DNA of 64,000 nucleotides. Source: Chondrus crispus. Its lineage: Eukaryota; Rhodophyta; Florideophyceae; Gigartinales; Gigartinaceae. Numbering within the stretch: position 1 is the stretch's first letter; the number at the start of each line of letters is the position of its first letter. The translations under genes were made by a program, and so were the position numbers. Shown piece after piece: positions 21,623-30,160 of this stretch. The stretch spans positions 130,739 to 194,738 of the forward strand of contig NW_005178881.1 of NCBI RefSeq assembly GCF_000350225.1, written 5' to 3'. The notes under the pieces are model-generated. The model had not been told where the DNA came from and did not search any database. It saw nothing but the letters and a program-made list of their open reading frames with translations.

Positions 21623-22909
21623 TCAAGTCCTCATCGAGCGAGAGACATCCCTGCGGGTGGATGAGAAGACGGATAAGGACCGGGTCAATAACAAGTTAGC
21701 CCCTCGGACGGAAGGGCCATTCCCGGTGGTGGCCCTAGACAGGCATACGGTGACCATTGTCCGGACTACAGGCCTGAAGGACCGAGTCTCGAGAGACCGC
21801 ATTGTGAAAGCCCCTAGCCTCCGGACCGAGCTCATAGACCTAACACCCTCTGCGGTGACCCCCCCGTCGACGCTGGGACGGAACCTACGCCCCCAACGGC
21901 GAGCAAAAGTGACGCCGCCACTTCTCTTCCCATCGGGGTCACGACCCCTCCGAGAGAGGACAAGTTCGACCTGGACAAGTTCGACCCAGGTGAACCAGGG
22001 ATCAACACCCCAGCGCCACCTGACACGGACGATCGCCCTACTTGCGATGGGAACGAGATCGAGAACGCAACGCGCAACGCGACAGTAACCCGACCTTCGG
22101 GGTGAAAAGTCGTTACCTGGAACGCCGGGAGCGCCCCTACCCCGGGATTAATAGACGCCCTCCGAGGCGACTCACACCCCCGGATCATATCCAACTTGAC
22201 TCCGAGTTCTGGCTCTACGGGTGGACCAACCGGGACACCGACGACACCTCATCTTCCCAGGCTACGGCCTCGCGACCAACGTCCCGGGAAGACGAGACCG
22301 AAATCACCACGCCCTCGACGAGCGGATCCCGCCCCGAGAGGCAACAAGCCGCCGAGCCAGCGAATACGTACCCTCACCACAAAGTCCCGTGACACGTGGA
22401 CCCGGGGCCCTGGAAAAAATCAAAAGAAAATCCGCCCATCCAAGACCTCCGCACCGGCGGTGGTCACGAACCTCACGTGCGGCCCTACGGAAACGCCACC
22501 GAGTACAAGAGAGACCATCGGGGAGCACATCGCGAACTTAGCGTCTATGTGTACCTTCGGTTACCCTCCCCTCATTGTCTCGGTACGTCCTCCTCCCCCG
22601 TCACTCGCGGTTGAGGCCTCACCTCAACGCGCGCCAAGCACGCCCTCTGAGGCGACGAAACGGCCACCCCTGACGGACGAGGACCCCAAAACCTACGTTG
22701 TCGAGGCCCTCACCGGGCATAAACCGGGAACGGACGGAATGCCACTTTTCCGAGTCTGGTGGTATGGGTATACTGCCGCCGACGACACCTGGGAGCCCGC
22801 GAACCACATCGACTACAATACCGTCTTGCGGTTCTGTAGACGCAAACGTCTCCACATACCAAACCTCCAGCTCTGGTCTACCCCCGGTAGCGTCGGGGTC
22901 GACAACTAA
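21623..22909 (+). pseudogene. C-terminal pol region of element A with a chromodomain
   Basis: At about 22690-22850 one frame carries YVVEALTGHKPG, then LFRVWWYGYTAADDTWEPAN, the chromodomain pattern of chromoviruses. Upstream the sequence is Pro/Arg/Thr-rich and its phase is unclear. Chromodomains of this type are known to guide integration to marked chromatin. Confidence 0.7.
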
Positions 22910-23345
22910 ACATTCCCCCCCCGCCGCCCCGCGACGTGGGTCGTAAGTGTCTCTCAGGATGACACACCGAAGGACAGTCCGATAATTAGACTGACCTTCC
23001 CACCTTGCGTCATGCCGCGTACTGTCCAAACCCTCCAGGGGGAGCTTCACGCTAGCGCCACCTAACATTCCTCGATCCTCAGCTCCAAGCTGTGCGACCT
23101 CCTTCAAGGGGAAGAATTCACTGAACCACGTGGATGACACGCCCTCTCGAGACACGCGACGTACTGCCTCGCGGCCGCACGGTCTCCTCGTGGCACGGTA
23201 CACTGTCCGCGATATCGGCTCTGGCCGAGTGCTCAGGCCGGGAAAAGCCCTTCAACTCCAGAGGTCGTGAAAGGACCGCGAAGGGTCGGGAAATGCATAC
23301 TCTAGAGGGGGACGCGAAATCAGCAGACCGGGGGTTGACTGGCGC
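22910..23345. other. Spacer between pol and the accessory frame of element A
   Basis: Begins with a C-run after the pol end. No domain is recognised. Confidence 0.35.
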
Positions 23346-23912
23346 ATGCGGCGCAAGCGCTACTTCCGCAACGAGATTAGAGCTTACCAACGAGTCAAGG
23401 ATGACCTACAGGGAAAGAAGGGAGACGACGCATTGTGGATCGCGCTGTCTTATAAAGGAAAAGACAAAAACGTTGACAGACGCATGAGGATCCTTACACC
23501 AGACGGGTCTCCTGATGAAGAGTCAGGTGTACCGATGCGAGAGACAGTGCGAAGGGAGTCAGACTTCGTGGATGACTCCCGATGGAGTCAGGTCGTGAGG
23601 TCTAAGATTACTATGGCCAGAACACAAGGAAAGAGCCACGTCTGCCTATGGATCGACCGGCTTGTAATGATGGCTGTCGAGAAAGGGGAGATAAGTCCAT
23701 TGTATGGCCTGTCGCTCTGGGAGGAATTTGCACTACTGCCATATGCACTTTTTCCAGTTGTTCGTGTCTACAGCGACGTGGGAGGGGATTATGGAACAGA
23801 ATTCTGCAGAAAATTGGAGACAGTTCTCGGAGTGGCTGGCAGAGGCCTCTTGGCAGACGATTACATTGTCCGAAGGTATGACAGAACAATTTTCTATAGC
23901 CCCTCTGTTTAA
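23346..23912 (+). pseudogene. Small accessory frame of element A, unknown function
   Basis: A plus-strand frame of 188 codons between pol and the antisense gene. Its composition is protein-like: charged N-terminus (RRKRYFRNEIRAYQRVKDD), then SHVCLWIDRLVMMAVEKG and YALFPVVRVYSDVGGDYG. WIDR followed by an aliphatic stretch faintly recalls HET/TIR-like host proteins, but I cannot claim that. It is absent from B and C at this position. Confidence 0.4.
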
Positions 23913-24416
23913 GAAAGGCTTGCGGATGGGGCAAGTTGCATTGGGGGCAAGGGACTATTTGTGAGGCCAACGACGCTTGCTTTGGCGACGTACCCGCGCC
24001 TCAGATAGCCCTGTCGCCGCGAACGTCTCCTACTGGGTACAACAAGAGTCCTCAGGAGGAGGCACGGCTGACCGGACGGGCAAGTATCAACGACTCAGCC
24101 TATCGCCGCGCCGGTCCCGGGCGTCGCTCGACTCGACGAGCGCGCTAGCCACCATTTTGGCTGCCACGCTGTCGCAGGCGGACGTCCTCGTCACCAAGAC
24201 TCGATCCCGCCCGTCATGCCCATCGCCGCACTCGTCGCCCCAAACAATTGACCCCCCACGCGCCATCGCGCGACAGAACGCGCCTCGGTATGACGATCGA
24301 GAGGAGAAGAGGTCCCGTTTGACTGACTACCCTAACCCACCTTCTCGGTGCCGACATGCGCGTCTCGCGTTACCACGGGGTGCCCCCTATGAGGGCGCAC
24401 ACCCGACTAGCCCGGA
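23913..24416. other. Spacer in element A
   Basis: Non-coding as far as I can see, GC-rich. The 3' end of the antisense gene lies to its right. Confidence 0.35.
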
Positions 24417-25985
24417 TTATTTATAATCGACGAGGTCTTCCTCGACACCCGTCACCGGCGCAGCCGGGGCATCCGAAGGGACCGACCCCCCGTCGGAGTC
24501 AACCGGGTCGCCTGCAGTCGCCGTCGCTAAAGGGGGCCGCGCCACGGTCGGCGCCACCTCCACGTTTGATACCTCCACCACCATCGGGGTGTCCGTTACG
24601 GGCGCGGTGCCACCCGCGTCTGCCGCCGCCTTAAGGCGTTTCACACCAGCCACAAATTCGGCGTTCTTCACCAACTTCGGCAACTCGTCCTCTGAGACGC
24701 CCAATTCGGCAAAAAACCTACGCCGCGCTACCGACGACGCATCCGGCGACCTGGGTTCGCTGCTAGGTACCTCCGCGGGGCCTCCGCCGACAGTCAGCGG
24801 CGGTTTAATAGCTAGTGCCACCGGCTCCGCCTGGCCGCGCATCAGCTCGGGCTGTAGACTTTTAAAAGTCACCGGATCAAACCGGATCCAATTTCCGGAC
24901 CTCGGCCCTCCGACGTCCTCGCGCCTCCCCGGCGAAGCATTCGCCAGATCCGTACGGTCGTAATGATGCCCTTGACCGTACGGTACGCGCGGCCAATCCA
25001 CCTTGTCGTGGATTTCTAACAGCGCATTTAGCTGATCGGACACCCATGCTCCGCCCAGTACAGTATCCAAGTTCAACTTGCGCATCCATTTAATGATCAT
25101 GGTCGGTAACACATATAGGCGTCCATCGACGGATGACCATATGAACCGTTTCGCAACAATGGCGATCCACTCGCTAAGGAAAATCATCCAGCGGGGCGAA
25201 CGCGGCGAGTCATTGAGACTCAAGCCGAAATACACCAAGCAAGGTGGAATCTCCGCAAGGAAGTCCGCAGCGACTTCGTACTGCGAAAACCACGGCGGTA
25301 TCTGCGGATACTGCTCGTATCGGGATTGAGGCTGGAAAGTCGTCGCCTCGATCCACTCGTACGCCACGAAAATTCCGAGGGCGTTTCTCATCCGACGCTC
25401 AAACTTGAGCTTGTCGTGATAACCCGGGTTGCTTTCCCGTTCTACATACTCCTCGAAGCGCGAGGGGAGAATTGGCTTGTCCCATGACAAGTAGTCAACA
25501 GCCGGCTCCTCGATACGCTCTGGCAAGTTGTCCAACACACGCCTTAAATTGGCGACGTACCCCCGATCCCCCTCAGTGCGGTACGCCCATGTGTCGAAGT
25601 CCCACTCGACAGGGATCGGGCGGCTACACGGCGTTCTCGCCATCCGACGCTCCAACGCCGCTATGTACTTCTGGCGTCGAACCCGCCCATCGCGGCGATA
25701 CTTTGGCCACACGTGTTCCTCCTCCACCGCAAGGCGGAAGGAAAAATCACGAGACCATACAGCGCGTAAGCTGAGACCCCCGGGAAGAGCCCCTGTCACG
25801 TCCGCATACGCCCGGATCGGGGGGCTGTCCCGTAGTCTCGCTGCATTTAGGAAGGGCGCACGTTCGAACAGTAGCGGGGCGTTCGCCAGCGTCCTACCCC
25901 GCAATTCGCGTGGTGCTGGCCACTCGTTCCAGCCCTCGTCTCCTGTCCTCTCCGGTTCTCCATACGGATTATGGAACCGTTCCAT
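24417..25985 (-). pseudogene. Antisense accessory gene of element A (opposite to gag-pol)
   Basis: An open frame of 522 codons from ATG (MERFHNPYGEPERT) at 25985 to the stop at 24417-24419, on the strand opposite to gag-pol, between pol and the 3' LTR. The middle part is rich in aromatic residues (VEWDFDTWAYRTEGDRGYV; EQYPQIPPWFSQYEVAADFL). The block VYFGLSLNDSPRSPRW, then FLSEWIAIVAKRF and DGRLYVLP, is the part that resembles the antisense frames of B and C. The C-terminus is Ala/Pro/Val-rich and acidic. The function is unknown; I recognise no Pfam-type domain. Confidence 0.6.
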
Positions 25986-26340
25986 CGCTCGTCGTACTGG
26001 ACAACGAACCGCGTCTCCCTGCTGACCGAAGCGCTTGCCGATCGCCGCTGTAGCGGCGTCGTGGAACCCGAGGCGACACACAAAGGAAAGGAAGGGGCTC
26101 GAAGAGTGTAAGAAAAGGGGAATGCGAAACGATAGGGAAGCTCCAGAGCAGGGTCGGTTTGGAACTTCAAGCACGCAGAAAAAAAAGGAAGATAGGGGAA
26201 AACGGACCGACTCTACGTCGCTCGCTGGTCCACCTCGCCGCACACGTCCCCTCTCTTCCTACCGCGGTTGCCACGTCGGTGCCGCTGCCTCAGTTGGCGG
26301 GTATTTCTACCCTACATACACACGAGGACGCGTGTTTTTC

Positions 26341-26354
26341 TAAGAAGGGGGATC
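26341..26354 (+). other. Polypurine tract of element A
   Basis: TAAGAAGGGGGATC stands directly before the 3' LTR, as expected for the primer of plus-strand synthesis. Confidence 0.6.
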
Positions 26355-26838
26355 CGTAGTGCAATGTACTCGGCACAGGGACAGCTGTCCTCATCTCGCC
26401 AAATTCGCGCTCGCCGCCACCACGTGTACCACGGGTACCCGTGGACTCCCTTGCTGCTCTACCGGACCTCCCCGTGGACACGTGTAATCCCTCCGCAACC
26501 CATAGGGCCTATGGGGGCTGTACTCGGTCCCCTCGGGGCTACACCCCGTTATTTCCTAGTTATTCTAATTTACAGTATCATTTAGCTTCGCCATTACGGC
26601 GACGGGGGACTATATAGTCGACCCGATAATCAAAGTAAAGAGGCACGAAGCCTCGGGTCCTTTACCTTGGTTTCTGGGTTCCTCCTTTATTGCTGACTAC
26701 GTTGCTACTTTTCTACCGCGCAAGCCGCGCCCGGATCCCGGTTCCGTTCATCAACCGGGTGGTCTCCCGAATTTCCTTACGCGTCCGAACGCGCGTCGCT
26801 CTGCCTACAGCCGCCACACGTGGCTGTAGTGCACGACA
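26355..26838 (+). repeat. 3' LTR of element A
   Basis: Matches the 5' LTR at about 98% over the shared part, is shorter (484 against 648 bp), and ends GCACGACA like it. Confidence 0.88.
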
Positions 26839-27525
26839 GCACTTCCATTCGTGCTACCACCGTACGCTTCGCTCTCTATTTTGTCGAATACTATGGCGCC
26901 AGTACCATCATTGCAGATTTCATCTTCTGTCCCTGAGTCTTTGGTGGACTTCCGCTTCTCGGCAGACGCCATCAGGGCACGGCCCATGCGTTCCTTGTCT
27001 TCTTCCTTCTTTTTTTCGGCCAACTTCATGGCTTTTTTTTCGCGAATCCCAGTCATCCCGAGCATCTCTCAAGTTCATCAGGAGGTCAGCCAACTCCCCC
27101 ATCTCTCCTCCACGGACTCCGGACAATCTCTGATTGTCTGAGTTATTTTTATCATACTGGTCCTGAAGCCTGTTGTACTAGTCCTGAACTGTCTTCCAAC
27201 CGATACTATCCATGCCTCGGAAATGTACGTTTTCACATACTCTTTCGGCTACAGTGGAAAACCTTTTCTTCGTTTCCCCATATTCCGCCAAATGAGCTCG
27301 CATGGCAGCGACCTCACGCACCATAGCGAGATCTTGTTGTGCCGTGAAGCGTGAATTCCTTCCACCTTCAGTGCGGGCTGGGTCTTGTGTTTCAGAAAGA
27401 AGCACCTCTGACATCTTTGTGTGCTTCTGTGGGCTTGTTGGTGGCTGCGAGACATCTTCGTAGCCTTGTATCATGCATGCATCCGAAAAAACTCCCGCCA
27501 ATTGTACGACACCTGCCCCTATCAT
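26839..27525 (-). pseudogene. Myb/SANT-like coiled-coil gene, N-terminal half (cut off by element A)
   Basis: The frame starts with ATG at 27525. A Myb/SANT-like (trihelix) DNA-binding domain reads RFTAQQDLAMVREVAAMRAH, then YGETKKRFSTVAERV and SIGWKTVQD. A TAG at 27178-27180 follows, then YNRLQDQYDKNNSDNQRLSG in the same phase. A run of eight T (27033-27040, plus strand) marks a phase change, after which the frame reads REKKAMKLAEKKKEEDKERM and ends EAYGGSTNGSA at the element A junction. The last codon of this half continues in phase in the half at 14776-15072. The left target copy at 26839-26843 is included. It is either a host transcription factor or the Myb partner protein of a Harbinger-type transposon; I favour the latter. 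Confidence 0.7.
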
Positions 27526-27948
27526 TTCTCACAACCATACTGAAATTCTCTTCACTAAAAACTCACATTTCGGCAATTTTTGTCACGACTTGATTGCAGA
27601 ATTCTGTATATGCAATTTCAGTGTAAGGGTTTTTGCAGAATTGTTTGCAGAAATCTGCAGAATCAGGTTTGCGTAAGCCTACTACGGTATGTAGTAGCGA
27701 TATCCAACAGTTGTTGCGTCCATGACCCAGCTCGTCCGGTATGCCATGTTATCGCGTAGTTTTATCTGATTAAATGCCATTGGTGGGCCACTGCAAACAG
27801 TGGACGAAGCAACAAGGAATCCTTACAGGTAGTACTTGTCACTGTACGCCCAGTTATGTCTATGACCACATCCTTCCAAAACTTGAACGGACGTTGATAC
27901 TCTCGCCCCAAACTTTCCATAAACGTTTTGGTAATGGTTTTCCTCATT
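27526..27948. other. AT-rich flank with an unrecognised short frame
   Basis: The 5' side of the Myb/SANT-like gene. A minus frame (about 27762 to 27952) reads MRKTITKTFMESLGREYQRP and DVVIDITGRTV; I do not recognise it. Element C is inserted at 27954. Confidence 0.35.
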
Positions 27949-27953
27949 CTTTC
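27949..27953. repeat. Target-site duplication CTTTC (left) of element C
   Basis: CTTTC here equals CTTTC at 52998-53002 beyond the other LTR, 25 kb away, which proves that both LTRs belong to one insertion later enlarged by nested elements. Confidence 0.9.
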
Positions 27954-28718
27954 TGTAGTAGAACGTGCCGCGCTCGACTGGCTTCGGGTAGCGGGAGCTG
28001 CAACACGTCGTACTGTAGTTCGAGGCGTGCGAGACGCGACGAGTGCCGTGCACACGTGTAGTAAGAACCACAAAACAAGACAGAAGGGAGTTCGGTAGCT
28101 GGTTGGTAGAGGTTTTGGTAGAACGGTGTGGGTTCGACACAACGATGCCACGAAAGGCAGATCGACGTCCTCGACGTGGTAACTCGACGCCGTGCGGAGG
28201 CGGCGCCGTCACGGAGGACGAATCCGGGCGCTATGCGGAGCGCTCGTCGTGCGTTACCCCTGCGGTGGAGTACTTTTCGTTGTACTCGATGTACAAAAAG
28301 GGAAGACGAAAACGTAGTCAGGCGAAAGACTTAGGCACAAAACCAAGGGACAAAGAGGTCGGCCCTCGAGATGATGCCACTGCGTTGATCGATCCCCGAC
28401 TCGAGTCCTTCCCCTTCCATACTTTATTATATCTACTACAGTAGTCCCCGTTCTTACAGTGCCAGACTGTAACGGTACGACTACACGTCGGGCAGTAACG
28501 GTCCTGCACTTGGGCGCCAGCGAGGTACGCTTGTATCATACATTAGACGGTATGATTCGAGTACAGTACGTACACGGACGCGAATTGCGCTGCCCACCTT
28601 ACCTGGCGATAAGGTAATTACCTTTCGAATTGGGAATTAACCAATGCGGTCCTTATCATACACCATTGGGTGTTCGAGTACAGTATGTACACTAGTGGAC
28701 ACTTGGCGATATACCACA
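27954..28718 (-). repeat. 3' LTR of element C
   Basis: On plus it starts TGTAGTAGAACG and ends ATATACCACA, 765 bp. The partner is at 52283-52997. Confidence 0.9.
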
Positions 28719-28735
28719 TGGCCCCCTCCTCGCCT
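28719..28735 (-). other. Polypurine tract of element C at the 3' LTR
   Basis: On minus: GGCGAGGAGGGGGCCA, touching the 3' LTR. A near copy (CTTGAGGAGGGGGCC) lies after pol at 45211-45225. Confidence 0.7.
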
Positions 28736-29229
28736 TGAGCGTCCCGCTCAAATTTTGCAAAAAATATTTTCGGAAAAATCACGCACGGCGCGTGCGCTAA
28801 GGACTCATGTGTCCCACTTCAAAACTTGCGCAAAAATTAAGCAGGACAAATCAGCTGCGGACACGTGTGTCCTCGTTTGGCCACCAATTTTGCCAAGCGT
28901 GCATCTCGCCGTCGGAGTTCGAATATGTTGACAGCGCAGCATCTGGTGCGACCGCGCGCAGCGAAGGGGTAGACGATCGGTCCGTCTCGTTTCAGTTTGT
29001 CGTCCCACGCCTCGTTCTCCATTTCTCAGTGCGATTCGACCACACTCCGTTGTTCTTCTGCATAAGGTAAGCCGTGCGAGCTTCCTTTCGTTTTCCGTAC
29101 CGCGGGCGGCACCGGTTGCTCCGCGCCGTCGTTCTGACTTAACAGATCGTGTTTTCGGCGTCCTTTTTGTGATGCAGACGTATCCCGCGCGAATCTGCCT
29201 CGCTTGCGATGTCTCCGAACGACAACGTT
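28736..29229. other. Left part of element C interior, leader of its antisense gene
   Basis: On plus, this is the DNA upstream of the antisense frame of C. Intron-like signals are present: AAG/GTAAGCC at 29067, GTTCTGACTTAAC (branch-like) at about 29131, and TTTTTGTGATGCAG ending at 29177. The antisense frame probably begins with the ATG at 29209, close to where B inserted. Confidence 0.45.
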
Positions 29230-29234
29230 GTGCG
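29230..29234. repeat. Target-site duplication GTGCG (left) of element B
   Basis: Equals GTGCG at 42067-42071. Confidence 0.92.
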
Positions 29235-29904
29235 TGTAGTATAAACACCCCCAACGGAGAGGGGTGTATACTCAGTTCTTGCGGAGACCCTCGAGAGGGA
29301 GAAGACAAGGGAAGACGGACACCCACTACGGAACCGGAGCACGGGCCCGGGTAGCGTGCTAGAGCGGGATCGGGGGAGGACGCGCGCACGCGCGGGCGGA
29401 TCGACGCCTCGACGCCCCGGTGCGGTACTGGGTAACGATCCAGTACCGACGGGCGGAGGTGGATCCGGCTCGTGGGCGTGCGTCGCGCGTCCTGTACCCG
29501 CACTCGGTGTCGTCTAACGCGCGCGAAGGCTAAGGCGCGCGGTTAGAATAATCGGGGAGTCGGCCCCCGGCGGTCGGTCGTCGACAAGTCCGTCCTTGTC
29601 GCCTTTTCCCGCCGCCGGTCCGCTCCATATTTAATGTACATAATAACATATCATAATAGTACAGTACCGATGTACTGTAGCGACGTACTGTAGCGGTCGG
29701 TCGACACTGTAATACTGTCAGCCATCGGGGCTGACAGTACACGTGTGTGTGCGCTCTTCGGTCCCGCGCGTACACGTGTACACGTGCGCCCCTGTACTTG
29801 GGGGTACACGTGGTGGTACTGTAGAGCATCGAGCCCTACAGTACCCGATCCGATTCGGAGTTGATCTAATCTAAAATAAAGCCCCCGGGGGGGGGTATGC
29901 TACA
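29235..29904 (-). repeat. 3' LTR of element B
   Basis: On plus TGTAGTATAAACACC...ATGCTACA, with 5-bp inverted ends TGTAG/CTACA. It contains an end hairpin (ACACCCC...GGGGTGT) and a CTGTCAGCC...GGCTGACAG hairpin that recur in the solo LTR and in LTR E. Confidence 0.93.
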
Positions 29905-29939
29905 CGGCCCCCCCCACAAGTGTGAACGTCCGCGTTCAC
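29905..29939 (-). other. Polypurine tract plus hairpin at the 3' LTR of element B
   Basis: On minus, a G-rich tract (CTTGTGGGGGGGGCCG) touches the 3' LTR. It is preceded by the perfect hairpin GTGAACGCGGACGTTCAC (29922-29939; 7-bp arms, 4-nt loop). The same hairpin-tract pair occurs after pol (34018-34051) and in element E (61727-61761). Confidence 0.75.
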
Positions 29940-30160
29940 ATGTGCTTGTAGGGCGGCTCGTGCTTCCCCCTTCGATCTAAGTGTCGTGGCTTCCCCTTTC
30001 CGTTCACATTCCTTCCGTTGGCAGTCTCTCCTCTCCGTCATCGCGTGTCCCCGTGTCGTTTCTTCGTGGACCGTGGGATCCTGTCTTGCCCTGCCATCGA
30101 GCGGGCTCTCGGCGTTCTCGCACAATCTCGAGATTTGGGTCCGGCTGACACTATCTCGGC

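Larger units (their letters stand above)
15073..26838 (+). mobile_element. Ty3/gypsy LTR retrotransposon A (chromovirus-like) with an antisense gene
   Basis: A fossil copy of 11.8 kb with LTRs at both ends, a 5-bp target duplication, a primer-binding site, gag, protease, RT, RNase H, integrase and chromodomain on plus, a small extra plus-strand frame, and a long antisense frame before the 3' LTR. The two LTRs are about 98% alike over their shared part, so the insertion is fairly recent, although the 3' copy is shorter. It carries several breaks. It sits inside a Myb/SANT-like gene, in the opposite orientation to it. Confidence 0.9.

Noticed and set aside
24356-26343. Plus-strand frames across the antisense gene of element A
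   Set aside because: Shorter, Arg/Pro-rich, and without similarity to anything; the minus frame is the longer one with protein-like content.
8690-27525. One single Harbinger transposon carrying the transposase at 8690-9668 and the Myb/SANT-like gene
   Set aside because: A pogo-type element, host-gene scraps and 5 kb lie between them and I found no matching terminal repeats; the pairing stays a possibility only.
28043-28444. Plus frame repeated at 52374-52751, as a duplicated host gene
   Set aside because: Both lie inside the two LTRs of element C; the identity is that of an LTR pair.
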